Source of the DNA: Pseudomonas sp. ADAK13
GTDB lineage: Bacteria; Pseudomonadota; Gammaproteobacteria; Pseudomonadales; Pseudomonadaceae
Reading direction: 5' to 3'
Assembly: GCF_012935715.1 (NCBI RefSeq)
Contig: NZ_CP052860.1
Coordinates: forward strand, 2,356,001 to 2,420,000
DNA: 64,000 nucleotides
The notes beneath the pieces were generated by a model, which saw nothing but the letters and a program-made list of their open reading frames with translations, was not told the DNA's origin and did no database searches. This document shows positions 36,618-45,778 of the stretch, piece after piece. Positions within the stretch are counted from its first letter, which is position 1. Each line of letters opens with the position of its first letter. A program made the translations under genes and the position numbers.

Positions 36618-38288
36618 GTGAAACAGAACTCCCTGAATGGATGGTTCAAGAGCGGCGCCCCGGGCGTCTGGATCAGCGGTGGCGCGGTGTCCATCGCGGT
36701 CATCATGACCATTGGTTTGCTGGCCGTGATTGCCGTGCGTGGCCTGGGCCACTTCTGGCCGGCCGACCTGATCCAGGCCAACTACAACGTGCCGGGCCAG
36801 GAAAACCACATTGTCATCGGCGAAGTGGTGCAGAAAGAAGAAGTGCCCCGCGAGCGCCTGAAAAGCGCCGGCTTGCCGGTGCCGGACCAGGGCCCGGAGT
36901 TCATGACCCGCGAGCTGATCAAGGTCGGCAACCGTGACTTGAACGGCAACGACTTCACCTGGATCGTCGGCGAGTGGCTGACCAACCAGACCAAGCCTGC
37001 CGAGCTGATGACCATCGAGCGTCGTGAGTGGGGCAACTTCTACGGCACCCTGGTCAACGTCAAACAGGACGGCAAGGTCATCGCTGAAGGCGAGGCCGCC
37101 TGGCCGGAACTGCAAGCCCGTGTCGACCGCGTCAACAAGCTCGCGGCCCAGCTCAAGACCCTTGAGAAGTCCGACATCGGCGCGATCAACGCCGGCCTCG
37201 AACGGATCCGCCTGCACGGTCGCAAGCTGGAGCTGGAAGGCAAGCTGGACGCCACCGCCCAAGCCGACATGGACAGCGGCCGCGCCGAGCTGAACAACCG
37301 CTACAAAGACATCGAAGCCCGCCTGGCGGACCTGCACACCCAGTTCAACCGCGACAGCCTCACCGCTCGCGATGGCAACGGCAAAGAAATCGAAATCGGC
37401 ATCGGCAAGGTGGTGCACGCTTACCAGCCGAACGCCATGGGCTACCTGACCAAGGTCGGCTTCTACTTCAGCAAGGTCTGGGAATTCCTCAGTGACGACC
37501 CACGGGAAGCCAACACCGAAGGCGGGATCTTCCCGGCGATCTTCGGCACCGTGATGATGACCCTGATCATGGCGATGATTGTGACCCCGTTCGGCGTGCT
37601 GGCAGCGGTGTACCTGCGTGAATACGCCAAGCAGAACACCCTGACCCGCATCATCCGCATCGCGGTGAACAACCTGGCCGGTGTGCCTGCCATTGTTTAC
37701 GGCGTGTTCGGCCTCGGCTTCTTCGTTTACGTACTGGGCGGCTCGCTCGACCGGCTGTTCTTCGCCGAAGCCTTGCCGGCACCAACCTTCGGAACGCCTG
37801 GCCTGCTGTGGGCGTCCCTGACCCTGGCGCTGCTGGCGGTGCCGGTGGTGATCGTGGCCACCGAAGAAGGCCTGGCGCGGATTCCCCGCACCGTGCGTGA
37901 AGGCTCTTTGGCACTGGGCGCAACCAAGGCGGAAACGCTGTGGAAGATCGTGCTGCCCATGGCCAGCCCGGCGATGATGACCGGCATGATCCTGGCCGTG
38001 GCCCGTGCTGCCGGTGAAGTGGCGCCGCTGATGCTGGTAGGTGTGGTGAAACTGGCGCCGTCGCTGCCGGTGGACGGCAACTACCCGTACCTGCACCTGG
38101 ACCAGAAGATCATGCACCTGGGCTTCCATATCTATGACGTCGGCTTCCAGAGCCCCAACGTCGAGGCCGCACGGCCGCTGGTGTACGCCACCGCGCTGTT
38201 GCTGGTGCTGGTGATTGCCACGCTTAACCTGTCGGCGGTGTGGATTCGTAACCACCTGCGCGAGAAGTACAAGGCGCTGGACAGTTAA
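36618..38288 (+). CDS. pstA: Phosphate ABC transporter permease, large form
   Basis: A 556-residue PstA, against about 296 in E. coli. A membrane segment at about 18-40 is followed by about 250 periplasmic residues, partly helical and charged ('LQARVDRVNKLAAQLKTLEK'), then the permease domain (about 300-550) with the EAA loop 'VREGSLALGATKAETLWKIV'. The start is GTG at 36618 behind AAAGGTAGAAG. The enlarged periplasmic part matches that in PstC, and the two probably form a shared structure above the channel (inference). Confidence 0.93.
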   Translation: MKQNSLNGWFKSGAPGVWISGGAVSIAVIMTIGLLAVIAVRGLGHFWPADLIQANYNVPGQENHIVIGEVVQKEEVPRERLKSAGLPVPDQGPEFMTRELIKVGNRDLNGNDFTWIVGEWLTNQTKPAELMTIERREWGNFYGTLVNVKQDGKVIAEGEAAWPELQARVDRVNKLAAQLKTLEKSDIGAINAGLERIRLHGRKLELEGKLDATAQADMDSGRAELNNRYKDIEARLADLHTQFNRDSLTARDGNGKEIEIGIGKVVHAYQPNAMGYLTKVGFYFSKVWEFLSDDPREANTEGGIFPAIFGTVMMTLIMAMIVTPFGVLAAVYLREYAKQNTLTRIIRIAVNNLAGVPAIVYGVFGLGFFVYVLGGSLDRLFFAEALPAPTFGTPGLLWASLTLALLAVPVVIVATEEGLARIPRTVREGSLALGATKAETLWKIVLPMASPAMMTGMILAVARAAGEVAPLMLVGVVKLAPSLPVDGNYPYLHLDQKIMHLGFHIYDVGFQSPNVEAARPLVYATALLLVLVIATLNLSAVWIRNHLREKYKALDS

Positions 38289-38297
38289 GTGGGCACC

Positions 38298-38384
38298 TGT
38301 GGGAGCTGGCTTGCCTGCGATGCCGGCGACTCGGTTGAACAGGTACACCGCGGTGATGCCATCGCAGGCAAGCCAGCTCCCACA
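38298..38384. repeat. REP/REPIN-type inverted repeat inside the pst operon
   Basis: The arms 'tgtgggagctggcttgcctg' (38299-38318) and 'caggcaagccagctcccaca' (38364-38383) are perfect 20-bp reverse complements. The element lies between pstA and pstB, within one transcription unit. Confidence 0.85.
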
Positions 38385-38463
38385 GGGTTAGCGCTAGACA
38401 CAGATTTTGAGTAAGCCGCCCCGGCGGTTCAACGAAACGAATTGGTAGCACAGGGAGCATCCC

Positions 38464-39297
38464 ATGCAACAAGACACTCATTCCCACGGCATCAACATGT
38501 CAGCCCTGGGTCGCGACAAGCAGAGCCTGAGCCTGGCCCAGGAAACCGTGGCCATCGAAGTGCCGGGCCTGAGCCTGTACTACGGCGACAAGCAGGCGCT
38601 GTACGACGTCAGCATGAACATCCCCAAGCAACGCGTGACCGCCTTCATCGGCCCGTCCGGCTGCGGCAAGTCGACCTTGCTGCGCACCTTCAACCGGATG
38701 AACGACCTGGTGGACGGCTGCCGCGTCGAGGGCGCCATCAATCTGTACGGCACCAACATCTACCGCAAGGGCGAAGACGTGGCCGAGCTGCGTCGCCGAG
38801 TGGGCATGGTGTTCCAGAAGCCGAACCCGTTTCCCAAGACCATCTATGAAAACGTGGTCTACGGCCTGCGCATCCAGGGCATCAACAAGAAGCGCATCCT
38901 CGACGAAGCCGTTGAGTGGGCACTGAAAGGCGCGGCGCTGTGGGACGAGGTCAAGGACCGCCTGCACGAGTCGGCCCTCGGTTTGTCCGGCGGCCAGCAG
39001 CAACGTTTGGTGATCGCGCGCACCATCGCCGTGGAGCCTGAAGTACTGCTGCTCGATGAACCGTGCTCGGCACTCGACCCGATCTCCACGTTGAAAGTCG
39101 AAGAGCTGATCTACGAACTGAAATCCAAGTTCACCATCGTGATCGTGACCCACAACATGCAACAGGCGGCGCGGGTTTCCGACTACACCGCGTTCATGTA
39201 CATGGGCAAGCTGGTGGAATTTGGCGACACCGATACCCTGTTCACCAACCCGGCGAAGAAGCAGACCGAAGACTACATCACCGGTCGCTACGGCTAG
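38464..39297 (+). CDS. pstB: Phosphate ABC transporter ATP-binding protein
   Basis: A 277-residue ABC ATPase: Walker A 'GPSGCGKST' (about residues 63-71), Q-loop '[12 protein letters not shown]', signature 'LSGGQQQRL' and Walker B '[13 protein letters not shown]', and the switch His in '[13 protein letters not shown]'. It has a polar N-terminal extension of about 30 residues before the usual start. It powers phosphate import with PstC and PstA and takes part in signalling to PhoR through PhoU. Confidence 0.95.
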   Translation: MQQDTHSHGINMSALGRDKQSLSLAQETVAIEVPGLSLYYGDKQALYDVSMNIPKQRVTAFIGPSGCGKSTLLRTFNRMNDLVDGCRVEGAINLYGTNIYRKGEDVAELRRRVGMVFQKPNPFPKTIYENVVYGLRIQGINKKRILDEAVEWALKGAALWDEVKDRLHESALGLSGGQQQRLVIARTIAVEPEVLLLDEPCSALDPISTLKVEELIYELKSKFTIVIVTHNMQQAARVSDYTAFMYMGKLVEFGDTDTLFTNPAKKQTEDYITGRYG

Positions 39298-39369
39298 CAG
39301 CTGGCAGGTTGCACACTGAACTGATGCTGCGGTCGACCGCACCTTACCGGACGTTCCAAGGACGCCAAC

Positions 39370-40131
39370 ATGATTAGCAAAGAAGGCCTTACCCATCACA
39401 TCTCCGCGCAGTTCAACGCCGAGCTTGAGGAAGTGCGCAGCCACCTCCTGGCCATGGGCGGGCTGGTGGAGAAGCAAGTCAACGATGCGGTCACCGCGCT
39501 GATCGAGGCCGACTCGGGCCTGGCCCAGCAAGTGCGCGAGATCGATGACCAGATCAACCAGATGGAACGCAACATCGACGAAGAATGCCTGCGCATCCTG
39601 GCCCGTCGTCAGCCGGCGGCGTCCGACCTGCGTTTGATCATCAGCATCTCCAAGTCCGTGATCGACCTGGAGCGCATCGGCGACGAAGCCACCAAGATCG
39701 CCCGCCGCGCCATCCAGTTGTGCGAAGAAGGCGAAGCGCCGCGCGGTTACGTCGAAGTGCGCCACATCGGCGACCAGGTGCGCAACATGGTCCGCGACGC
39801 CCTCGACGCGTTTGCCCGCTTTGACGCCGAACTGGCGTTGTCGGTGGCGCAGTACGACAAGATCATCGACCGCGAATACAAGACTGCGCTACGCGAGCTG
39901 GCGACCTACATGATGGAAGACCCGCGCTCTATCTCGCGGGTGTTGAGCATCATCTGGGTCCTGCGTTCGCTGGAGCGCATCGGCGACCACGCGCGCAATA
40001 TCTCGGAACTGGTGATCTACCTGGTGCGGGGTACCGACGTGCGGCACATGGGCCTCAAGCGCATGAAAGCCGAAGTTGAAGGCACTGCCGATCAAATCCC
40101 TAATGTTCCGGGCGTTCCTGACGATAAGTAA
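39370..40131 (+). CDS. phoU: Phosphate signalling protein PhoU
   Basis: A 253-residue all-helical protein with two PhoU domains, each a three-helix bundle. The metal-binding E/DxxxD patterns are seen in 'SVIDLERIGDEATKIARRA' (about 97-115) and 'VLRSLERIGDHARNISELVI' (about 198-217). It links PstSCAB to the PhoR kinase and holds the Pho regulon down when phosphate is ample. It is the last gene of the pst operon, followed by a terminator. Confidence 0.95.
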   Translation: MISKEGLTHHISAQFNAELEEVRSHLLAMGGLVEKQVNDAVTALIEADSGLAQQVREIDDQINQMERNIDEECLRILARRQPAASDLRLIISISKSVIDLERIGDEATKIARRAIQLCEEGEAPRGYVEVRHIGDQVRNMVRDALDAFARFDAELALSVAQYDKIIDREYKTALRELATYMMEDPRSISRVLSIIWVLRSLERIGDHARNISELVIYLVRGTDVRHMGLKRMKAEVEGTADQIPNVPGVPDDK

Positions 40132-40148
40132 GATTGCCCGAGAAATAA

Positions 40149-40178
40149 ACGCCCGGCCTTTGGTCGGGCGTTTTCGTT
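40149..40178 (+). terminator. Rho-independent terminator of the pst-phoU operon
   Basis: ACGCCCG (40149-40155) pairs with CGGGCGT (40165-40171), followed by TTTTCGTTT, about 18 bp after the phoU stop. Confidence 0.88.
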
Positions 40179-40298
40179 TGTGGCGTACGAATTTTGCGCG
40201 GCGGGGAAACGTAAAGTCCTGGCGTGACTGAAGAGTTTTGGCGAAATGCCATCAGCGAAGCGTTATGCTTGCCGGGGTTTTTATAGGATGAAGGGTCG

Positions 40299-41198
40299 AT
40301 GAGCAAAGTCAGTGTGTTGGTGGTGGATGACGCCTCGTTTATTCGCGACCTGGTGAAGAAGTGCCTGCGCAACTACTTCCCGGGGATCAAGATCGAAGAT
40401 GCGGTGAACGGCAAAAAGGCCCAGGCCATCCTGATGCGCGAAACCTTCGACATGGTGCTGTGTGACTGGGAAATGCCGGAAATGTCCGGCCTGGAACTGC
40501 TGACCTGGTGCCGCGAGCAGCCTCATCTGAAAGCCATGCCGTTCGTCATGGTGACCAGCCGTGGTGACAAGGAAAACGTGGTGCAGGCGATCCAGGCCGG
40601 GGTTTCCGGCTACGTCAGCAAGCCCTTCACCAACGAGCAGCTGCTGAACAAGGTCAAGCAGGCGCTGAACAAGATTGGTCGCCTCGACGCGTTGATCGCC
40701 AGCGCGCCGACCAAGATGAACTCGGCGTTCGGCAACGACTCCCTCAGCGCCCTGACGGGCGGCAAGCCTGAAGCAGTAAAGCCGGCTCCGGTGGCCGCAC
40801 CCAGCAAAGGCTTGCTCAACAGCCCGCCGGTGCAGGCCGCTCCGACCGCATCGCCTGCCAGCGGTCGTGGCCAGGGCCAGTTGCGCCTGTCCAGCGGCAC
40901 CCAGCAATGTGTGATCAAGGCCTTGAGCATCAAGGAAGCGCTGCTGGTGGTGCGTCGCGGCGAAGTCCTGCCTCAGGTACTGGAAAGCGCCGTGCTCGAC
41001 CTGGAGCAGGGTGAAAATGCCGAGGTGGCGCGCCTTAACGGCTACCTGCACGCCGTCGTGGCCTACGAGCCCAAGCCGGACAGTGATTGGCTGCAACTGA
41101 CCTTCCGGTTTATCGACCAGGACGCGCAGAAGCTCGATTACATCTCGCGGCTGATCGCTCGCGGCACCGCGCAGAAGCATTTTGTGCCGGGTGCGTGA
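40299..41198 (+). CDS. Response regulator with REC domain and PilZ-like C-terminal domain
   Basis: A 299-residue protein. The CheY-like receiver domain (about 1-122) starts 'SVLVVDDASFIRDLVKKCLR' and has the phospho-acceptor Asp in 'MVLCDWEMPEMSG' and the conserved Lys in 'VSKPFTNEQLL'. A Pro/Ala-rich linker (about 140-188) follows. The C-terminal domain (about 192-290), 'LRLSSGTQQCVIKALSIKEA' to 'FRFIDQDAQKLDYISRLIAR', ends like a PilZ domain but lacks the RxxxR and D/NxSxxG c-di-GMP motifs, so it may not bind the nucleotide. It is conserved near phoU in Pseudomonas (from memory). No cognate kinase is adjacent. Confidence 0.85.
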   Translation: MSKVSVLVVDDASFIRDLVKKCLRNYFPGIKIEDAVNGKKAQAILMRETFDMVLCDWEMPEMSGLELLTWCREQPHLKAMPFVMVTSRGDKENVVQAIQAGVSGYVSKPFTNEQLLNKVKQALNKIGRLDALIASAPTKMNSAFGNDSLSALTGGKPEAVKPAPVAAPSKGLLNSPPVQAAPTASPASGRGQGQLRLSSGTQQCVIKALSIKEALLVVRRGEVLPQVLESAVLDLEQGENAEVARLNGYLHAVVAYEPKPDSDWLQLTFRFIDQDAQKLDYISRLIARGTAQKHFVPGA

Positions 41199-41228
41199 CC
41201 TGGCAGTCATTTCAGGCCAACGTTTTAC

Positions 41229-41260
41229 CTGTGGCGAGGGAGCTTGCTCCCTCGCCACAG
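41229..41260. repeat. Palindromic repeat of the 'GTGGNGAGGGAGC' class
   Basis: CTGTGGCGAGGGAGC-TT-GCTCCCTCGCCACAG is a perfect 15-bp stem. Same class as the element at 32901. Confidence 0.85.
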
Positions 41261-41338
41261 GGGCAGTGGACGGTTCACATAGCACTGTCATGATCCCTTG
41301 TTAGCCTGCCATTCAGTCGTCCCTGGCAGGCCAACCCC

Positions 41339-41989
41339 ATGCTCGCGCGCTCACTGCTGTTCTGTGGATTGTTAATCACCGCCCCGTCGGCGATGTCCAT
41401 GACCCTCTACAAATCCATCGACGCCGACGGCGCCGTGGTTTTCAGTGACCGGTACACGCCCGGGGCGCAGGCGTTTGTGTATCAGGAGCGGGTGATGCCC
41501 AAGCCTGCATATCCTGCGCAACCTGTTTCCTATCGCTATCCATTGCCCTGGCGCGGCGGCCCGTTCCGACTCACTCAAGGCCCGAACGGCACCTTCAGCC
41601 ACTCCGAGCTCAAAAGCCGCTATGCGATGGATATCGCCATGCCTGAAGGCACGCCGATCATCGCGGCGCGCGCAGGCGTGGTGCTGAAAACCGAGAACGC
41701 CCAGGCCGGGCGCGGCGGCGACCCATCGGGCAATTTCGTGCGGGTGCAGCACGATGACGGTACTCAAGGCGTGTACCTGCACCTCAAGCAAGGGTCGGTC
41801 AGCGTCAGGGAAGGGCAACGCGTGGCGGTGGGCAGCCCGTTGGCGCTGTCGGGCAATACCGGCAACAGCAGCGGGCCGCATCTGCATTTTGTGGTGCAGC
41901 GCACGACGGCGTTGGGGCTGGTGTCGATTCCGTACGAATTCAACCAGCCGGTGCAGGCGTTGCCCAACTTTGCGTTGGGCACGCGGTAA
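41339..41989 (+). CDS. M23-family metallopeptidase (LytM-like), exported
   Basis: A 216-residue protein with a signal peptide (about 1-20), a short N-terminal part with the DUF4124-like 'LYKSIDADGAVVFSDRY', and an M23 peptidase domain (about 95-200). The domain shows 'HSELKSRYAMDIAMPEGTPI' (zinc-site His and Asp), 'VRVQHDDGTQGVYLHL' and the 'GPHLHF' zinc motif (about 182-187). Both HxxxxxxxD and HxH ligands are present, so it is probably an active peptidoglycan endopeptidase acting in the periplasm. Confidence 0.88.
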   Translation: MLARSLLFCGLLITAPSAMSMTLYKSIDADGAVVFSDRYTPGAQAFVYQERVMPKPAYPAQPVSYRYPLPWRGGPFRLTQGPNGTFSHSELKSRYAMDIAMPEGTPIIAARAGVVLKTENAQAGRGGDPSGNFVRVQHDDGTQGVYLHLKQGSVSVREGQRVAVGSPLALSGNTGNSSGPHLHFVVQRTTALGLVSIPYEFNQPVQALPNFALGTR

Positions 41990-41998
41990 GGCTTTTTT

Positions 41999-42091
41999 AG
42001 GAGCGAGCTTGCTCGCGAAAAACCTGAGGGCGCTGCCGGGTGTCAGGATCCCAGCGTTATCGTTAAGTCCTTCGCGAGCAAGCTCGCTCCT
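41999..42091. repeat. Long inverted repeat, 'GGAGCGAGCTTGCTCGCGAA' class
   Basis: AGGAGCGAGCTTGCTCGCGAA (41999-42019) and its reverse complement (42071-42091) are perfect 21-bp arms around 51 bases. Each arm also contains its own palindrome, GCGAGC-TT-GCTCGC. It separates two convergent genes and belongs to another Pseudomonas dispersed-repeat class. Confidence 0.85.
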
Positions 42092-42105
42092 GCAGGGGGC
42101 GTGCC

Positions 42106-43446
42106 CTAGTCGAGCAACAGCACCTTGGCCAACACGATCTTCGGCCCTTTCATCTTCTTGATGATGATCCGCAAGCCTTCGACTTCCAGCACTTCTTCCT
42201 CTTCCGGCACCCGTTTCAGGGTGTCGTAGATCAGCCCTGCCAGGGTCTCGGCTTCGATGTGGTCCAGGTCGACGCCCAGCAGGCGCTCCACCTTGAACAG
42301 CGGCGTGTCACCACGCACCAGCAGCTTGCCCGGCTGATAGGCCAGGATGCCGCGCTCGGCCTTGCGGTGTTCGTCCTGGATGTCGCCCACCAGCACTTCC
42401 AGCACGTCTTCCATGGTCAGGTAGCCGATGACCTTGCCGTCGGCTTCTTCCACCAGGGCAAAGTGCGCGCCGCCCTTGCGGAACTGCTCCAGCAGTTGTG
42501 ACAGCGGCATGTGGCGCGATACGCGCTCCAGCGGGCGAGTCAGCTCGGCCAGGTTGAACGACTCGGGGATGTGGTCCAGGGCCGCCAGTTCCAGCAGCAG
42601 GTCCTTGATGTGCAGCAGGCCGACGAACTCGTTACGCACCGCGTCGTACACCGGGTAGCGGCTGAACTTGTGGCGGCGGAACAACGCCAGGATTTCCTTG
42701 AGCGGGGCGTTGAAGTCCAGGGTCACCAGGTCTTCCCGGGAGTTGGCCCAGTCCACCACTTCCAGCTCGCCCATTTCCACGGCGGAGGCCAGTACACGCA
42801 TGCCCTGGTCGCTCGGGTCCTGGCCACGGCTGGAGTGCAGGATCAGTTTCAGTTCTTCACGGCTGTAATGGTGCTCGTGGTGCGGGCCGGGCTCGCCTTG
42901 GCCGGCGATGCGCAGGATGGCGTTGGCACTGGCGTTGAGCAGGTAGATCGCCGGGTACATGGCCCAGTAGAACAGGTACAGCGGCACGGCGGTCCACAGC
43001 GACAGCAGCTCGGGCTTGCGAATCGCCCAGGACTTGGGCGCCAGCTCACCGACCACGATGTGCAGGTACGAGATCACGAAGAAGGCGGCAAAGAACGACA
43101 CGCCCTTGATCACTTCCGGCGATTGCACGCCGATCGCGCCCAGCAACGGTTCGAGGATGTGCGCAAAGGCCGGTTCACCGACCCAGCCCAGGCCCAGGGA
43201 GGCCAGGGTGATGCCCAACTGGCAGGCCGACAGGTAGGCGTCAAGCTGGCTGTGTACGGTGCGCAGGATCTGCCCGCGCCAGCCGTTTTTGTGGGCGATG
43301 GCCTCGACCCGGGTCGAGCGCAGTTTGACCATGGCAAATTCCGCCGCAACGAAGAAGCCGTTGAGCAGTACCAGGATCAGTGCAAAAAGAATCATGCCGA
43401 AGTCGGCGAAGAGTGTCGCGAGGGTGATGCCAGGGGAAGGGTCCAT
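42106..43446 (-). CDS. CNNM/CorC-HlyC family membrane protein (hemolysin-like)
   Basis: A 446-residue protein: N-terminal CNNM (DUF21) membrane domain with four hydrophobic segments (about 15-200, 'LVLLNGFFVAAEFAMVKLRS'), a CBS pair (about 220-345, 'RHKFSRYPVYDAVRNEFVGL'), and a C-terminal CorC_HlyC domain (about 360-440). This family is linked to magnesium/cobalt transport or efflux; direct haemolysin activity is not expected. The ATG at 43446 begins the recognisable protein; the upstream frame extension is unlike the family. Confidence 0.88.
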   Translation of the reverse strand: MDPSPGITLATLFADFGMILFALILVLLNGFFVAAEFAMVKLRSTRVEAIAHKNGWRGQILRTVHSQLDAYLSACQLGITLASLGLGWVGEPAFAHILEPLLGAIGVQSPEVIKGVSFFAAFFVISYLHIVVGELAPKSWAIRKPELLSLWTAVPLYLFYWAMYPAIYLLNASANAILRIAGQGEPGPHHEHHYSREELKLILHSSRGQDPSDQGMRVLASAVEMGELEVVDWANSREDLVTLDFNAPLKEILALFRRHKFSRYPVYDAVRNEFVGLLHIKDLLLELAALDHIPESFNLAELTRPLERVSRHMPLSQLLEQFRKGGAHFALVEEADGKVIGYLTMEDVLEVLVGDIQDEHRKAERGILAYQPGKLLVRGDTPLFKVERLLGVDLDHIEAETLAGLIYDTLKRVPEEEEVLEVEGLRIIIKKMKGPKIVLAKVLLLD

Positions 43447-43570
43447 GATGGGGTTTTGCGGGTTCCGTCTAATCAAAAAGGGTGAGCAGGTGGGCCTGAA
43501 AGGCAGGCACAAGTCAGCCAATGTAGCGGCTGACGGGGCGCTTGCCTAGTGGCGGCTGCCGGGTGGAGGG

Positions 43571-44893
43571 TCACTCGTCCTGATGAGTAACCCGTGAACG
43601 CGTCATCTGGGTCGGCGGGAAATGACAGGTGAAGGTACTGCCATGGCCCAGCACGCTGCTGATTTCCAGCCGTGCGCGATGGCGCAGCAGCACATGTTTG
43701 ACGATAGCCAGGCCGAGTCCCGTGCCGCCGGTGTTGGAGTTGCGGCTGGAGTCGACGCGGTAGAAGCGTTCGGTGAGGCGCGGCAAGTGCTTGGCGTCGA
43801 TGCCCATCCCGGAGTCCTGCACGCTGAGGTGGGCGCCCTGGTCGTCGGCCCACCAGCGGATGCGGATATTGCCCTTGTCCTGGGTGTATTTGACGGCGTT
43901 GAACACCAGGTTGGAAAACGCGCTGCGTAGTTCGCCTTCACTGCCCTTGAGCAGGATCGAGGGGTCGGCTTCGAGGGTAATCTGCTGTTCCCGCTGCCCG
44001 GACAAGGCCTGGGCGTCGCTCTTGATGGTCTGCAACAGGCTTTGCACCGGTACCGGATGGTTGTCCGACGGGTAATCAGTGGCTTCCAGCTTGGCCAGCA
44101 ACAGCAGGTCATTGAGCAGCGTTTGCATGCGCCCGCCTTGCTGCTGCATCTGCTGCAGGGCGCGGGTCCAGCGCGGGTTCACGTCTTCGACGTTGTCGAG
44201 CAGCGTCTCCAGGTAGCCGCAGATCACCGTCAGCGGGGTGCGCAGTTCATGGGAGACGTTGGCGACGAAGTCCTTGCGCATCTGTTCCAGCTGATGGATA
44301 CGCGTGACATCGCGCACCAGCATCAAATGTTCGTTATTGCCGTAGCGCGTCAGGTACAGCTGGATGCGCACGCGGTCGTTGGTCGGTGACGGGATTTCCA
44401 GGGCTTCTTCGTAGTTGTCCTGCTCGAAGTATTCCTTGAAGCGCGGGTGACGCACCAGGTTGGTCACCGGCTGGCCGCTGTCCTGGGGCGTCTTGAGGCC
44501 CAGCAGGGTCTCTGCGGCGCGGTTCCACCATTCCAGGTTGCCGTCGCTGTCGAGCATGATCACCGCGTCTTTCAGCGCGGCCGTAGACTCCTGCACCCGG
44601 TCGATCACCGCTTGCAGGCGCCCGCGCACGCGTTGGTCGCGGCGTTGCAGGTGGTAGATGCTGTCGAACACCTCGCCCCACAGGCCGTAGCCGTCGGGTG
44701 GCGCTTCGTCGGGTTTGTGCTGGCGCAGCCACTCGTGAAGGCGCAGCAATTGCTTGAGGGTCCAGCCCAGGTAAAGGCCCAGGCCGACGGCCAGGCTCCA
44801 GCCGTAATAGCCGCTGACCAGGCCCACCAGCAGGCAGCCGGTGATCAACAGGAGCATGTGGCGGATCAGGGTGCCATGCCAGTTTTGGTTCAC
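43571..44893 (-). CDS. phoR: Phosphate-regulon sensor histidine kinase
   Basis: A 440-residue PhoR. Two N-terminal membrane segments (about 10-45) and a DUF3329-type linker precede a PAS domain (about 95-205, 'AVIMLDSDGNLEWWNRAAET'). The DHp domain has the phospho-His in 'FVANVSHELRTPLTVICGYL' (H about 215), and the HATPase domain shows 'NLVFNAVKYT' and 'DSGMGIDAKHLPRLTERFYR', then 'GTGLGLAIVKHVL'. It phosphorylates PhoB under phosphate starvation. It starts 43 bp after phoB on the same strand. Confidence 0.95.
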   Translation of the reverse strand: MNQNWHGTLIRHMLLLITGCLLVGLVSGYYGWSLAVGLGLYLGWTLKQLLRLHEWLRQHKPDEAPPDGYGLWGEVFDSIYHLQRRDQRVRGRLQAVIDRVQESTAALKDAVIMLDSDGNLEWWNRAAETLLGLKTPQDSGQPVTNLVRHPRFKEYFEQDNYEEALEIPSPTNDRVRIQLYLTRYGNNEHLMLVRDVTRIHQLEQMRKDFVANVSHELRTPLTVICGYLETLLDNVEDVNPRWTRALQQMQQQGGRMQTLLNDLLLLAKLEATDYPSDNHPVPVQSLLQTIKSDAQALSGQREQQITLEADPSILLKGSEGELRSAFSNLVFNAVKYTQDKGNIRIRWWADDQGAHLSVQDSGMGIDAKHLPRLTERFYRVDSSRNSNTGGTGLGLAIVKHVLLRHRARLEISSVLGHGSTFTCHFPPTQMTRSRVTHQDE

Positions 44894-44936
44894 TTAAACA
44901 CGCGTCCTTTCAGCTGTCTGGGCAGTTCGCTGCGGC

Positions 44937-45626
44937 TCAGCCTTTGGTTGAAAACCGGTAGCCGGTGCCGCGCACGGTTTGTACCAGATTCTCGTAAGCG
45001 TCGCCCAAGGCTTTGCGCAGGCGGCGGATATGCACGTCGACGGTACGCTCTTCCACATACACGTTGCCGCCCCAGACCTGGTCCAGCAATTGGCCGCGGG
45101 TGTAGGCGCGTTCCTGGTGGGTCATGAAAAATTGCAGCAGGCGGTATTCGGTGGGGCCCATCTCGGCAGGCTTGCCGTCGATGGTCACGCGGTGGCTGAT
45201 AGGGTCCAGCAGCAGGCCGCCGACTTCGATAGGCGCTTCGCCATCGGTAGGGCCGGCGCGGCGCAGCACGGCTTTCAGACGGGCGACCAGTTCCCGTGGG
45301 GAAAAGGGCTTGGTGATGTAGTCATCGGCGCCGACTTCCAGGCCCTGGATCTTGTTGTCCTCTTCACCCTTGGCGGTGAGCATGATGATCGGGATATCCC
45401 CGGTCAGCTCATCGCGCTTCAGGCGACGGGCCAGCTCGATGCCGGAGGTGCCGGGCAGCATCCAGTCCAGCAGGATCAGGTCCGGCTTGCGGTCGACGAT
45501 AATGGCATGGGCCTGCTGGGAGTTCTCCGCCTCCAGGCAGTCATAGCCGGCCATTTCCAACGCAACGGCGATCATCTCGCGAATGGGCGCTTCGTCGTCA
45601 ACGATCAGAATGCTCCTGCCAACCAT
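44937..45626 (-). CDS. phoB: Phosphate-regulon response regulator
   Basis: A 229-residue OmpR-family regulator. The receiver domain starts '[20 protein letters not shown]' with the phospho-Asp in '[13 protein letters not shown]' (about residue 54) and Lys in '[14 protein letters not shown]'. The winged HTH (about 130-228) has '[20 protein letters not shown]' and '[13 protein letters not shown]'. It binds Pho boxes such as those before pstS and pstC. The ATG at 45626 is preceded by AAGAGGA. Pho-box-like sequences in its own promoter suggest autoregulation. Confidence 0.95.
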   Translation of the reverse strand: MVGRSILIVDDEAPIREMIAVALEMAGYDCLEAENSQQAHAIIVDRKPDLILLDWMLPGTSGIELARRLKRDELTGDIPIIMLTAKGEEDNKIQGLEVGADDYITKPFSPRELVARLKAVLRRAGPTDGEAPIEVGGLLLDPISHRVTIDGKPAEMGPTEYRLLQFFMTHQERAYTRGQLLDQVWGGNVYVEERTVDVHIRRLRKALGDAYENLVQTVRGTGYRFSTKG

Positions 45627-45637
45627 GCTAAATCCTC

Positions 45638-45696
45638 TTGTCATTTAACTGTCTTGCGCCGCATTAGATAACGGAATTATTGCAGTCGTGTGACAG
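45638..45696. promoter_or_regulatory. Two facing Pho-box-like sites around one AT-rich core
   Basis: On the plus strand TTGTCAT-TTAA-CTGTCTT (45638-45655) matches 12 of 14 Pho-box half-site bases, with TAGATA (45665-45670) placed as -10. On the minus strand CTGTCAC-ACGA-CTGCAAT (45696-45679) matches 11 of 14, with the core TATCTAAT (45670-45663) as -10 for phoB. The two would fire towards each other through the same core: minus to phoB, plus to the small exported protein at 45779. Confidence 0.55.
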
Positions 45697-45778
45697 TAAT
45701 TTAGTCGCTCGGGCAATCGGCGCCTCTCTGGACTACGCTTTGGGTCCGAATCCTGACAACCACAAAAGGAAGGTCCCC

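Noticed and set aside
35181..38348. 1055-codon open frame on the minus strand across pstC/pstA
   Set aside because: It is antisense to two well-supported genes; its product is rich in His, Gln, Arg and Gly as expected from reverse reading of GC-rich coding DNA and shows no family resemblance.
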